Origin: Glutamicibacter sp. JL.03c
GTDB taxonomy: Bacteria; Actinomycetota; Actinomycetes; Actinomycetales; Micrococcaceae
Direction of reading: 5' to 3'
NCBI RefSeq assembly: GCF_025854375.1
Contig: NZ_CP107575.1
Span: 3,522,857 to 3,586,856 of the forward strand
Length of the DNA: 64,000 nt
This document shows, piece after piece, positions 7,387-15,967 of this stretch (positions are counted from its first letter, which is position 1; every line of letters begins with the position of its first letter). Both the position numbers and the translations under genes were made by a program. The notes beneath the pieces were generated by a model, which saw nothing but the letters and a program-made list of their open reading frames with translations, ran no database searches and had not been told where the DNA came from.

Positions 7387-8058
7387 CTAGACTCGCGGCA
7401 CCCTTCTAATATCTAACAGCCCGTATTCCATAGACTTAACGAGGATTTGCACGCGGTCGCGAACTCCGAGCTTTTCCATTACCTTAACGAACCGCGCCTT
7501 CACGGTCGATTCGGTAACGTACAACTCTTCGGCCATTTCCTTATTGCTCATCCCTTTGCCAAGCAACACGATGACTTCAAGCTCTTTGTCAGTTAGGGCC
7601 TCAGATAATTTTGCATCAGGTTCAACTTGCGCTGGAATCGAGTCGGCCAGCCCGGAAACGACGTGGCGAGTTACCTCAGCGGAAAGCACCGATTCACCAG
7701 TCATTACTTTGTGGATTGCTTCGGTGATCTCTTTAGGCTGAGCGTCCTTGACAAGATATCCGCTGGCTCCAGCACGGAGTAGGTCCACTACGTAACGGTC
7801 CGTATTAAAGGTACTCAGCCCAATAATCGCGATTTCTGGATTGTTTTGATGGATCTGCGCAGTGGCGGCCACCCCGTCCATTACCGGCATCTGCATGTCC
7901 ATGAGAATCACGTCCGGACGTAGCCCGGCAGCCTGAAGCACAGCAGCTTTCCCGTCAGCAGCTTCTCCAATGATCTGGATGGTGGGATCCGAGGAAAGGT
8001 AGTCACGCAAGATTTCGCGAGTCAGAGTTTCGTCGTCAACGAGCAGTACGGTGCTCAA
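7387..8058 (-). CDS. NarL/LuxR-type response regulator
   Basis: A 223-residue regulator. The receiver domain has the acidic pair D8/D9, phospho-acceptor D54 (ILMDMQMP) and a Lys in YLVKDAQ. The C-terminal LuxR helix-turn-helix (LTDKELEVIVLLGKGMSNKEMAEELYVTESTVKARF) is standard. It ends 22 bases from the end of the RiPP operon and converges with it. It is the partner of the histidine kinase just upstream on the minus strand. Control of the lanthipeptide genes is possible but not shown by sequence. Confidence 0.9.
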   Translation of the reverse strand: MSTVLLVDDETLTREILRDYLSSDPTIQIIGEAADGKAAVLQAAGLRPDVILMDMQMPVMDGVAATAQIHQNNPEIAIIGLSTFNTDRYVVDLLRAGASGYLVKDAQPKEITEAIHKVMTGESVLSAEVTRHVVSGLADSIPAQVEPDAKLSEALTDKELEVIVLLGKGMSNKEMAEELYVTESTVKARFVKVMEKLGVRDRVQILVKSMEYGLLDIRRVPRV

Positions 8059-8104
8059 GGCTTCTCCTTCTTACCTGGCGCCATGACCACACGGCGCTAC
8101 ACCC

Positions 8105-9430
8105 TTAGTTTGCCTTAGAAAGTCCATCTAATGGAATCGTGACGCTGGTTGTCCACGCTCTATCAGCTTCGCCAGCTTCCACAAACCCACCGAAAACCCT
8201 ACAACGTGCGCGCATGGCCTCAAGCCCGGTTTTTGAAGACACGATCGGCTTTTCGTCCGATACGTCATTCGTAGCTAGGAGTTGAACGTTACCCTCGCGA
8301 ACATATAGGCCCACTTCAACACTGCTCGCGGGGACCGCGTGTTTGAGAACGTTGGTGCCCAGCTCTCGAATGGTTCGGCGGAGCGCCTGCCTCAAACTGG
8401 CTGGAATACGGGCAACTTCGCCCTGCACCGTGAGCTTCACTTCATATCCTGAACTCTGAAGCGCATCCGCCACCGCATCCAGATCATGTACCAGACCCAC
8501 GGCCGTCGTAGTTTCTCCAGAAAGTTCAGCCAGATCGATAATGCTCGGACCAACTGTTGCTCTTTCGCCAGCTGCGTCAGATGCTTTATCTTCTTCCTTG
8601 AGAAGCAGTACTAGCGAACGAAGATCCTGCAATGTCTGCTGTGCGGAATTGCCAATTCCCTCGAGAATCTCTGAAGTTTTCCTCTGGTCGTCCACAAACT
8701 CTGCGCGCCTCGCCTGCATCGCGATAATAGTGACGTCATGAGCCACGATGTCGTGTAGCTCGTGTGCAAGTAAGGTTCGTTCGTTGGCGCGAATTTTTGC
8801 CTGCTCGACTTCCAAATCCTCGATGCGTTTGGTGCTACTTTCGTGACGGCGGCGAAACGCATTCAAGCTGAGTCCTGCCGCACCAGCGAAGGCAACAAAG
8901 ACTCCCACCATGGCCACCGCGAACAACGGAGCATCAGGAACCAACAAATACAGGAAGAATAAGAGGACTTCACCCAGCAGAGGAAAAAGCACTGCTTGAC
9001 GCCAAGGTAGAAGGTAGCAACATCCTGCAACAACAATTACTGAGGGGAAAACTAGCCCCGCCAAAAGGGCGCCCGGCATACCCACTGCAGCGATAATACA
9101 TATACATGCGAGCCAGAGGGCAGCTCCCGGTAAAGCACCAAGAGATAGTGCCACGAGCGGCAAATAAGGTAGCGCCAATTTCAGCGCCCCATATTTTCCA
9201 AATGAGTCTCCGGAGCCTACCCAGACGTCCCCCACATACATGACGAGGGCCAACAGAACCAGCACCAGACGACCAACGATGCCTCCGGGCAACGGCTTAA
9301 TATCTCCAGTCCAGGCAGTCCGGGCAGTCCGGGCAGTCCGGGCAGTCCGGGCAGTCCGGGCAGTCCAATTTCTCATATCTGACATTGTTCCATCGCCAGT
9401 GCTGGTTATTGACATCGTCACGAATTCCAT
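8105..9430 (-). CDS. Membrane sensor histidine kinase with N-terminal TAR repeats
   Basis: A 441-residue kinase of the NarX/DesK (HisKA_3) type. After an N-terminal tail there are about six membrane helices (roughly 52-185), a short coiled coil (about 195-220), the H-box LAHELHDIVAHDVT with H226, and a C-terminal ATPase domain with the N-box GTNVLKHA. The tail contains a Thr-Ala-Arg repeat (residues about 23-39) encoded by 9-bp DNA repeats. Start choice is uncertain: Met1, Met6 and Met16 are all before the repeats. Forms a two-component system with the regulator at 7387, 46 bases downstream. Confidence 0.85.
   Translation of the reverse strand: MEFVTMSITSTGDGTMSDMRNWTARTARTARTARTARTAWTGDIKPLPGGIVGRLVLVLLALVMYVGDVWVGSGDSFGKYGALKLALPYLPLVALSLGALPGAALWLACICIIAAVGMPGALLAGLVFPSVIVVAGCCYLLPWRQAVLFPLLGEVLLFFLYLLVPDAPLFAVAMVGVFVAFAGAAGLSLNAFRRRHESSTKRIEDLEVEQAKIRANERTLLAHELHDIVAHDVTIIAMQARRAEFVDDQRKTSEILEGIGNSAQQTLQDLRSLVLLLKEEDKASDAAGERATVGPSIIDLAELSGETTTAVGLVHDLDAVADALQSSGYEVKLTVQGEVARIPASLRQALRRTIRELGTNVLKHAVPASSVEVGLYVREGNVQLLATNDVSDEKPIVSSKTGLEAMRARCRVFGGFVEAGEADRAWTTSVTIPLDGLSKAN
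9315..9366. repeat. In-frame 9-bp tandem repeat (six GCAGTCC units)
   Basis: The + strand unit is GCAGTCCGG repeated at a 9-base period, with GCAGTCC starting at 9315, 9324, 9333, 9342, 9351 and 9360. Copies are almost perfect. On the minus strand it encodes a Thr-Ala-Arg repeat in the cytoplasmic N-tail of the histidine kinase. Perfect repeats of this size can gain or lose units without a frameshift. Confidence 0.9.
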
Positions 9431-9482
9431 GACGGACTCAGAGTGCGTGGTGTCAGAGTGGTGAATAGCTAAAACTTGCTAG

Positions 9483-9740
9483 CTATTGCGGTCGACGCCG
9501 TGGTTCCAAGCGGCTGACGGTGTAGAGCGTCTGGTCATCCGGCTGGGTTCCCGCGACCTCATGCGCCGCCTTGACCTTCATGGCCCGGTCCCACTTGATA
9601 CGCTCGCGCGGGCTGGAATCGACCCGGCGTTCGGCAGGACCAAAAATGCTCAGCCCCAAATACTTTAGGCGCCAGAGAACACGGTAGCCAACACCCAATC
9701 CGGTGGTATCGGTGATGATTGGCAGTGGCGATTCATCCAT
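9483..9740 (-). CDS. Small hypothetical protein, 85 aa
   Basis: An 85-residue soluble protein (starts MDESPLPIITDTTGLGVGYRV), with a basic C-terminus. AGAGGA lies 8 bases before the ATG, which supports the start. Residues 15-35 are hydrophobic-aromatic but too mixed for a clear membrane helix. I do not recognise a family. A perfect 20-bp palindrome lies 58 bases upstream, in the likely promoter, so the gene may be controlled by the MarR/OhrR-type regulator encoded just beyond it. Confidence 0.65.
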   Translation of the reverse strand: MDESPLPIITDTTGLGVGYRVLWRLKYLGLSIFGPAERRVDSSPRERIKWDRAMKVKAAHEVAGTQPDDQTLYTVSRLEPRRRPQ

Positions 9741-9798
9741 GCGCTTGGTCCTCTGCAGTATGCGTGGGCGTTGATGCTTTTGCCTTCAGCATACAGTA

Positions 9799-9818
9799 TT
9801 AGTTGGTGCACCAACTAA
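9799..9818. promoter_or_regulatory. Perfect 20-bp palindrome, probable operator
   Basis: TTAGTTGGTGCACCAACTAA is perfectly self-complementary. It lies between the end of the MarR/OhrR-type gene and the start of the small gene at 9740 (minus strand), where it would overlap the -35 part of that gene's promoter. MarR dimers bind palindromes of this size. The low GC outside the core and lack of a T-tract argue against a terminator. Confidence 0.6.
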
Positions 9819-9826
9819 ATTACTGA

Positions 9827-10288
9827 TCACTCCTTGGGAGCGCTGCCACCGGCGGCAATGAGGCGATCCAGGACATTCCTCAATTCAACGACGTCCTTCT
9901 CCGAGAGTTCCAGTCGGGACATCATCTCAACCGGCACTTTTAGCGCTTCCTTGCGCAGCTCGGTGCCCTTTGGCGTGGGCTGGAGAATCACTGCTCGTTC
10001 ATCCTGCGGATTCTTGGTCTTATCCACCAGCCCGGCAGTTTCAAGCCGCTTCACCAGCGGAGAGAGCGTACCCGGATCCAGGTGCAGCTGTTGGCTCAAT
10101 TCCCGGGCACTCATCGGACCGGAATCCCACAGTGCCAACATCACCAAATACTGCGGGTGGGTCAGTCCCAACGGATCCAGCACAGGCTTATAGGCAGAGA
10201 TCACCGACCGCGACGCGACCGCCAGGCCAAAACACACCTGCTTTTCAAGCTTTAGAAGGTCATCTTCCGGAAGAATAGCGCTGTCCAC
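9827..10288 (-). CDS. MarR-family OhrR-like peroxide-sensing repressor
   Basis: A 153-residue winged-helix regulator. The N-terminal stretch LEKQVCFGLAVASRSV contains Cys19, the position of the redox Cys of OhrR repressors, and HPQYLVMLALWD and LDPGTLSPLVKRLE are typical of that branch. The recognition helix is in the latter segment. OhrR releases DNA when the Cys is oxidised by organic hydroperoxides. The start is a GTG with AAGGAG about 11 bases upstream. No ohr gene is visible next to it. The pirin gene is divergent and shares the intergenic region. A palindromic candidate operator lies 9 bases after the 3' end. Confidence 0.8.
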   Translation of the reverse strand: MDSAILPEDDLLKLEKQVCFGLAVASRSVISAYKPVLDPLGLTHPQYLVMLALWDSGPMSARELSQQLHLDPGTLSPLVKRLETAGLVDKTKNPQDERAVILQPTPKGTELRKEALKVPVEMMSRLELSEKDVVELRNVLDRLIAAGGSAPKE

Positions 10289-10393
10289 GTTGCTGCAAAC
10301 TCCTTGAATGGGATCAATACCGATCTCTCGATCGTACCGCCCGCCTGCTCACCCCTTGTGGCCAAAGCCCAACGCAGTGCATAACCTAGGCAC

Positions 10394-11395
10394 ATGAGCA
10401 ATCTCGAGAACAGCCCTGCAGAAATCGACTGCGGTAAGGTCGCATCCCCTGCCGAGGTCGAAATCTTGACTCCTCGCGAAGTGCCGCTGGGCGGTCCGCG
10501 CGCAATGACCGTCTTCCGCACCCTGCCGCAGAAGCAGCGCAGCCTGATTGGAGCATGGTGCTTCTTGGACCATTACGGTCCCGATGATGTCAAAGCTACC
10601 GGAGGCATGAACGTCCCCCGCCACCCCCATACCGGATTGCAAACAGTCTCATGGCTATTCACCGGGCAGATCAACCACATGGATTCTGCCGGTTTCAAAG
10701 CTGTCGTCCGACCGGGCGAGGTCAACCTGATGACCGCAGGACATGGCATCAGCCATTCTGAGATCCTCACCGAAGACACCACCATCTTGCACGGCGCCCA
10801 GCTGTGGACCGCATTGCCAGAGCACGCTCGCGACATGGAACATACTTTTGAAAACTACCGACCTGAACCAGTCAATGGCCACGGCTGGACCATGTCGGTA
10901 TTCCTTGGCAGCTACGAGATCTCTGGACAAAAATCCGTCTCCCCCGTCACCACCCACACCGAGCTCAGCGGGGCGGAACTGCGCCTTGAGCCGCACACCG
11001 AGATCGACATAGTGGTCCCCGAGCACCATGAGCACGCAGTGCTCGTCGACTCCGGCAGCCTCACAGTCAATGGACACCAGGTAGCGCCGCGGGAATTGGG
11101 ATTCGTCCGGGCAGGGTGCACCACACTGCACCTAGCCGCCGGCGAAGAACCGGTCTTGGCACTGCTCATCGGCGGTGAACCGCTGAATGAGGATATCTTG
11201 ATGTGGTGGAATTTTGTGGGTCGAACCCATGAAGAGGTCCTGGCCTTCCGCGCCCAATGGCAAGCCGAAATCTCAGCGGAGCCGGGCGATGCCTCCGAAG
11301 ACCGCTTCGGTCCTTTTCCTCCCGATACGCCAGCAGCCTTGCCAGCCCCGGCCCTGCCGACCGTTCGCCTGCGTCCACGAGTCAACCCATCCTGA
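10394..11395 (+). CDS. Pirin-family bicupin protein
   Basis: A 333-residue pirin. The N-terminal cupin has the metal ligands H77 and H79 (RHPHTGLQT), H121 and E123 (HGISHSE). The RP.EVNLMTAGHGISHSE segment is the family signature. Bacterial pirins can act as quercetin dioxygenases or bind other enzymes; the substrate here is unknown. It is somewhat longer than the usual 230-310 residues because of an N-terminal extension and a Pro/Ala-rich tail. The GNAT gene follows 17 bases downstream, so they are probably co-transcribed. Confidence 0.9.
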   Translation: MSNLENSPAEIDCGKVASPAEVEILTPREVPLGGPRAMTVFRTLPQKQRSLIGAWCFLDHYGPDDVKATGGMNVPRHPHTGLQTVSWLFTGQINHMDSAGFKAVVRPGEVNLMTAGHGISHSEILTEDTTILHGAQLWTALPEHARDMEHTFENYRPEPVNGHGWTMSVFLGSYEISGQKSVSPVTTHTELSGAELRLEPHTEIDIVVPEHHEHAVLVDSGSLTVNGHQVAPRELGFVRAGCTTLHLAAGEEPVLALLIGGEPLNEDILMWWNFVGRTHEEVLAFRAQWQAEISAEPGDASEDRFGPFPPDTPAALPAPALPTVRLRPRVNPS

Positions 11396-11412
11396 AACCA
11401 AGGAGACCCATC

Positions 11413-11745
11413 ATGAGCGAGATCAAGCCAGTATTCTTGTCCGAACGCCGCCGCTTCGCCCTCGATGATGACGGCAAGATCATCGGAGCTGCCCACTACC
11501 GGGATTATGATGGCGCTGACGGTGTTGAGCGGATCTTCTTCCACACCACGGTGGACGAGGAATATGGCGGTCAGGGCCTAGCTGGCATCTTGGTGAAGTT
11601 CGCACTGGAAAATACCATCGCCAGCGGGGCGAAGATCGTGGCGGTCTGCCCATATGTCAAAAGCTATGTAGCCAAGCACAACGACTACGACCAGCATCTG
11701 GTTGAGCCCACCAAGGCCCATTTGGATCTCCTGCCTCGCGGCTAG
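11413..11745 (+). CDS. Short GNAT-type N-acetyltransferase (YjdJ/NATD1-like)
   Basis: A 110-residue protein of the short GNAT class. HTTVDEEYGGQGLAGILVKFAL contains the acetyl-CoA pyrophosphate loop (GGQGLA) and CPYVKSYVAKH is the conserved C-terminal segment of the NATD1/YjdJ group. AAGGAG 10 bases upstream fixes the ATG. The substrate is not known. Its end overlaps the convergent MFS gene by 4 bases. Confidence 0.85.
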   Translation: MSEIKPVFLSERRRFALDDDGKIIGAAHYRDYDGADGVERIFFHTTVDEEYGGQGLAGILVKFALENTIASGAKIVAVCPYVKSYVAKHNDYDQHLVEPTKAHLDLLPRG

Positions 11746-13127
11746 CCGACTGGCCGAACCGGGATTCCCTTGGTGCGCGGTGAGATGGCAATCAAGATCA
11801 GGATCAGTACCAGGCTGAACGTGAACACCGAGATGAACCCGGTGCCAGCTGCGGCCATCGCGAAGATGACGCCGCCGATGGCCGTGGCCCCGGCATTGCC
11901 CAAGGAGTCTGCCACGGTCATCGCCGAGGAGTTGAATCCCTGTTCTTCCTTGGATGATAGAGCGAGCATGTTGACGTTTTGCCGGGGGAAAATCAGCCCC
12001 ATGCCAAACCCGCCCACGGCCCAGCCGCACACCAGCACGAATACCGGCGGGTGGTAGATCGCAGTAGCCAAGGCGGTAGCGATGGCCATGCTTCCGGCCA
12101 CGGCGCCCAGGGTGATGCAGGTTGCCGACTCGATCTTCTCCCCCAGCTTTCCCTGGAGCCATGAGCCCATGGACCAGCACAGGGCCGACGCGGTCAGGAT
12201 CAGGCCGGCCCGATCGGGGGCCAGGGAGTAGTCTTCGCGAAGCAGGTAGGGAAGATAGACTTCCACGCCGAAGAAGGCGCCCGTGATGAAAATCCTGGTC
12301 ATGATGGTTGCCGGCAGCCCGCGGCGCACAAGAAAGGTTCCACGGGGCAAGAGCGGGCGAATCGCCAGCAAGGCGACCACCAGCGCCAGAGCCAATCCGA
12401 TCAATGACCAGCTGCTGTTCGAATTGCCCAAGAGGTTCATACAGATCACGGCGAGCCCGGTAAGTCCTGCAAGCGCCAGGCGTTTGACCGATACCTTACC
12501 TAGGTCATGGTTGCGCTCGGAATCCAGGGACTTGAGCACCGGAATCATCGCGCAGAAGGCGACAAGCACCAGGACTGCCACGCCGGAAAAGACCCAGCGC
12601 CACCCAAGGTGCACTGCCATGAGGCCAGCGAGCCATGGGCCAATCATTGCCGGCAGCACCCAGGCCGTGGCGAAGAGTGCGAAGATTTTTGAATGCAGAT
12701 GCCCTGGATATGCTCGGGCAATCAACACGTAGATGGCCACGGTAATGGCGCCACCGCCGATACCCTGCAAGATCCTTCCAGCAATGAGCATTTGCATGTT
12801 TACTGCAGAACCGCAGATCAACAAGCCCACACAGAAAATCGCTACGCTTATGAACAATGGGTACTTGGGTCCCCACCGGTCCGTGACCTCACCAGCAGCC
12901 ACCATGCCGAGCATTCCGCTGGCGATGGGTGCGGCAAAGGCTAGCGCAAAATAGCGTTCGCCATTGAGCAGTTCACTGACCATCGGCATGACGGTGGTGA
13001 CCGCCATGGATTCAAAGGCAACGAGAAACACCAGAATGAACATGCCCATGGTGGTGGCCAAGAATTGCGGTGCGTAGATGGTCTCTGTAGCCGGCGCAGG
13101 GGTGCGGCCACGATGTCTTAGGGGCAT
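11742..13127 (-). CDS. MFS drug-efflux transporter (EmrB/QacA-like)
   Basis: A 461-residue major facilitator with 12 or more hydrophobic helices. Family marks include GEVTDRWGPKYP in the loop between helices 2 and 3 and GRILQGIGGGAITVAIYVLIARAYP in helices 4-5, as in proton-driven multidrug exporters. The substrate cannot be read from sequence. The start ATG at 13127 is followed by a short basic leader (RHRGR). Single gene, convergent with the GNAT gene. Confidence 0.85.
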   Translation of the reverse strand: MPLRHRGRTPAPATETIYAPQFLATTMGMFILVFLVAFESMAVTTVMPMVSELLNGERYFALAFAAPIASGMLGMVAAGEVTDRWGPKYPLFISVAIFCVGLLICGSAVNMQMLIAGRILQGIGGGAITVAIYVLIARAYPGHLHSKIFALFATAWVLPAMIGPWLAGLMAVHLGWRWVFSGVAVLVLVAFCAMIPVLKSLDSERNHDLGKVSVKRLALAGLTGLAVICMNLLGNSNSSWSLIGLALALVVALLAIRPLLPRGTFLVRRGLPATIMTRIFITGAFFGVEVYLPYLLREDYSLAPDRAGLILTASALCWSMGSWLQGKLGEKIESATCITLGAVAGSMAIATALATAIYHPPVFVLVCGWAVGGFGMGLIFPRQNVNMLALSSKEEQGFNSSAMTVADSLGNAGATAIGGVIFAMAAAGTGFISVFTFSLVLILILIAISPRTKGIPVRPVG

Positions 13128-13150
13128 GCCCCCATCATGCCAGTTTTTTC

Positions 13151-13894
13151 CTAGCCGCCCACAACGTGCAGGGCGAAGGCCGACAGGAATCCGCCGGTGA
13201 CCAACAGCCCGGTGTAATCATGTTCGACAGCGTAGGCCTCGGGGATCATCGTGTCGGCAATCATGGTCAGGATTCCGCCAGCGGCCACGGCCGTGGCAAA
13301 GGCCAGGGCTTCTTCAGGCATGGATTGCATGAGCAGCGCACCGAAAAAGGCAGCCAGACCGCAGGAAATCGCGATGGATCCCCACAGGATGGCAACGGAT
13401 GAACCCTTGCGGCCGGCTGATTTCATTTGAGCCGTACTGGCTAGGCCTTCGGGCACGTTGGATATGAAGATGGCGATGAGCATGGCGGGATTGATGCTCG
13501 CGCTCGCGACAACGCTCAGTCCCAGAGCCACCGACTCGGGGATGCCATCAATGAGCGCGCCCACGGCCAATGCGCTTCCGGATGAGCTGTCGCTATTGGT
13601 GTTGCCGGAGGCCTTCTGACGCTTCTTGGTGCGCCAGTCCAATACCCGGTTGGCCGAGAAATACAATGCGGCGCCAGCGAGTACACCGCCCACGGTAGCC
13701 ATCAATCCTCCGGTCTCAAACGCTTCGAGCACGAGCTCAAAACTCAGCGCGCTGACCAGGACTCCCGCGCCGAAGGCCATGATCGCGCAGACCCAGATTT
13801 TCGGGATTTTCAGCCACCAGGCGGCACCCGATCCCAGCAGCAAGGCCGAACCAGCCACCGTACCCCACAGCAAAGCCTGCAAAGAAGCGAACAT
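13151..13894 (-). CDS. ZIP-family metal transporter
   Basis: A protein of about 247 residues with eight hydrophobic stretches. The two key regions of ZIP proteins are present: LVDGIPESVALGLS-like (ALIDGIPESVALGLSVV, equivalent of helix IV, with Pro-Glu instead of His-Asn) and FISNVPEGLASTAQMKS (helix V). Likely a divalent-metal (zinc or iron) permease in the cell membrane. An upstream TTG at 13915 would add seven residues; ATG 13894 seems the more natural start. Confidence 0.8.
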   Translation of the reverse strand: MFASLQALLWGTVAGSALLLGSGAAWWLKIPKIWVCAIMAFGAGVLVSALSFELVLEAFETGGLMATVGGVLAGAALYFSANRVLDWRTKKRQKASGNTNSDSSSGSALAVGALIDGIPESVALGLSVVASASINPAMLIAIFISNVPEGLASTAQMKSAGRKGSSVAILWGSIAISCGLAAFFGALLMQSMPEEALAFATAVAAGGILTMIADTMIPEAYAVEHDYTGLLVTGGFLSAFALHVVGG

Positions 13895-13955
13895 GGCACC
13901 TACTATAGCCAGCAATCCGCCGTCTTAGTAGGTGCCATATTGGTTCTGACTGGGA

Positions 13956-15311
13956 TTAACCCTCAGAGGACATATTGCTGAAGCGCGAGTAATGGCCCTG
14001 GAATGCCACGGTGATGGTTTTGGTGGGACCAGCACGGTGCTTTGCGATGATGACATCGGCCTCGCCGGGGCGATTTTCCTTGTCATACACGTCGTCACGG
14101 TGCAGCAGGATCACCATGTCGGCGTCCTGCTCGATGGAACCTGATTCACGAAGGTCCGAAACCATTGGCCGCTTATCGGTACGCTGCTCGGAACCACGAT
14201 TCAGCTGCGACAACGCAATCAGCGGAACATCCAGTTCCTTAGCCAGGAGCTTGAGGTTACGCGAGAACTCGGAGACTTCCTGTTGACGGGATTCCACTCG
14301 CTTGCCCGAGCTCATCAGCTGCAGGTAGTCAAGGATGATCATGCGCAGCTCGTTGCGCTGCTTCAGGCGACGGCACTTCGCTCGGATTTCCATCATGGAC
14401 ATATTCGGCGAATCATCGATGAACAGCGGCGCCTCATTCAAGCGCCCCATAGTGGTGGCAATCTTGGTCCACTGCGCATCTTCGACCGAACCCTTACGCA
14501 GGTCTTGAAGCTGGATGGATGCCTCTGCGGAAAGCAGGCGCATCGCGATTTCATTGCGGCCCATTTCCAAGGAGAAGAAGACCGTAGCCATGTTGTTCTT
14601 GATGGCTGCCGACCGGGCAAAGTCCAAGGCAAAAGTTGATTTACCCACTGCCGGACGGGCGGCGATGATAATCATCTGCCCGCCCTTCAGGCCCTGGGTC
14701 AGTTCGTCGAATTCATAGAATCCAGTAGGCACACCGGTAATACCGTCACCGGCATTGGCGGCGTTTTCGATTTCATCGACAGTGCCTTCGATGATGTCAG
14801 AAAGACGGACATAGTCTTCACTGCTGCGGTTTTCCGCGACCTTGTAGACCTCGGCCTGGGCTTCGTTGACGATGGCGTCGACTTCGCCGTCTGGCGAGTA
14901 GCCCATCTGGACGATACGGGTACCGGCATCAACTAGGCGTCGCAGAACGGCACGCTCACGCACGATTTCTGCATAGTATCCGGCGTTGGCCGCGGTGGGC
15001 ACCTGCTGAATAAGATTGTGGAGGTAGGCGGCCCCGCCAACGCGGGAAATTTCACCGCGCTTGGTCAGCAGGTCGGCTACGGTCACGGCGTCGGCTGGCT
15101 CGCCTCGACCGTACAAATCGATGATTGCCTCGTAGATGGATTCGTGGGCCGGACGATAGAAGTCGGTTCCGCGGAGCGCTTCGACAACGTCAGCAATGGC
15201 GTCCTTGGATAGCATCATGCCGCCGAGCACGGACATCTCTGCTTCGACATCCTGTGGCGGCTTGCGTCCAGCATCGGACTCTCGTCCTTCGTATACCGGC
15301 TCAGCACTCAT
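13956..15311 (-). CDS. dnaB: Replicative DNA helicase DnaB
   Basis: A 451-residue hexameric helicase for chromosome replication. The N-terminal DnaB domain (PPQDVEAEMSVLGGMML) is followed by the RecA-like domain with Walker A RPAVGKST (K224), Walker B LDYLQLM, and the LSQLNRGSEQR and SGSIEQDADMVILLHR motifs. No intein is present. Start: Met at 15311 has GGAAG 8 bases upstream, better than Met at 15326 whose purine run touches the ATG. The upstream region is full of DnaA-box-like sequences. Confidence 0.95.
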   Translation of the reverse strand: MSAEPVYEGRESDAGRKPPQDVEAEMSVLGGMMLSKDAIADVVEALRGTDFYRPAHESIYEAIIDLYGRGEPADAVTVADLLTKRGEISRVGGAAYLHNLIQQVPTAANAGYYAEIVRERAVLRRLVDAGTRIVQMGYSPDGEVDAIVNEAQAEVYKVAENRSSEDYVRLSDIIEGTVDEIENAANAGDGITGVPTGFYEFDELTQGLKGGQMIIIAARPAVGKSTFALDFARSAAIKNNMATVFFSLEMGRNEIAMRLLSAEASIQLQDLRKGSVEDAQWTKIATTMGRLNEAPLFIDDSPNMSMMEIRAKCRRLKQRNELRMIILDYLQLMSSGKRVESRQQEVSEFSRNLKLLAKELDVPLIALSQLNRGSEQRTDKRPMVSDLRESGSIEQDADMVILLHRDDVYDKENRPGEADVIIAKHRAGPTKTITVAFQGHYSRFSNMSSEG

Positions 15312-15326
15312 TACAGACACTTCCAT

Positions 15327-15897
15327 CCCCTATTGACCCCACTGGGAAAATTCATCCTTGCCCTATGGCAACGGTCCATCTTGTCAGTTGAGACCGACAG
15401 TTCAATGATGAACAACTGTGGATATTTCTGTCCCAAGGCCAACAGTAGGGCTGATGTTCACCCACGTAAACCCCATTATCCACAGCCTCTGTGCATAACA
15501 TACCCTCATCTGTGGACTAGCCTGTTCACTAGCTGGGGAGAAACCTGTGGATTAATGTCGACTACCCAACCGTAACAGCTTCTGATTAGGCCTTTCACAA
15601 TTTCACAACTGTGGACAGAAAGAGATTTTATTGAACCTACCGCTATGCCGCCAATAGTTATCAACAGCCGCAAACGACCGAAATTCAGAGATTTTCGCGT
15701 TTTTCGCATAGTTCTACACACTGTACCCACAGCCATGTGGATAACTGTGTGGATGTGGGTGCATAGGCAAAACCCTTAGTCATCTCAATTAATGAGGAAA
15801 TATCCTGCGCCAGACTATCGGTAGTCCACATTTTCACAGTGGCCCACCTATCCACACCGTGGATAACTATTGCTTCACATTCAACGCATGACGAAAT
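15327..15897. promoter_or_regulatory. DnaA-box-rich intergenic region upstream of dnaB
   Basis: No gene is visible in this 570-base stretch. Perfect TTATNCACA boxes occur at 15476-15484 (+), 15490-15498 (-) and 15736-15744 (-). Single-mismatch boxes are at 15417, 15546, 15658, 15848 and 15858, and weaker ones at 15511, 15610, 15748 and 15822. The AT-rich part around 15620-15720 has no strong coding signal. Such clusters normally mark oriC or DnaA-titrating sites; here it lies about 48 kb from the expected dnaA locus and may also control dnaB. Confidence 0.6.
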
Positions 15898-15949
15898 GCA
15901 TCAAGGCCTGTTGTGGATCACCTAGGTGATCCACAACAGGCCTTGATGC
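15898..15949. terminator. Perfect 52-bp palindrome, probable terminator hairpin
   Basis: Bases 15898-15949 are exactly self-complementary around CCTAGG (centre between 15923 and 15924), with no mismatch. It begins 19 bases after the minus-strand stop of the flavin reductase gene, so a terminator is the simplest role. Each arm contains TTGTGGATCA, similar to the neighbouring DnaA boxes. The tract after the stem on the minus strand is only ATTTCG. Confidence 0.7.
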
Positions 15950-15967
15950 GCCTACTGCTTGGAAACG

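Noticed and set aside
9315..9366. Short regular repeats that could suggest a CRISPR array
   Set aside because: The period is 9 bases with no spacers; it is a coding tandem repeat.
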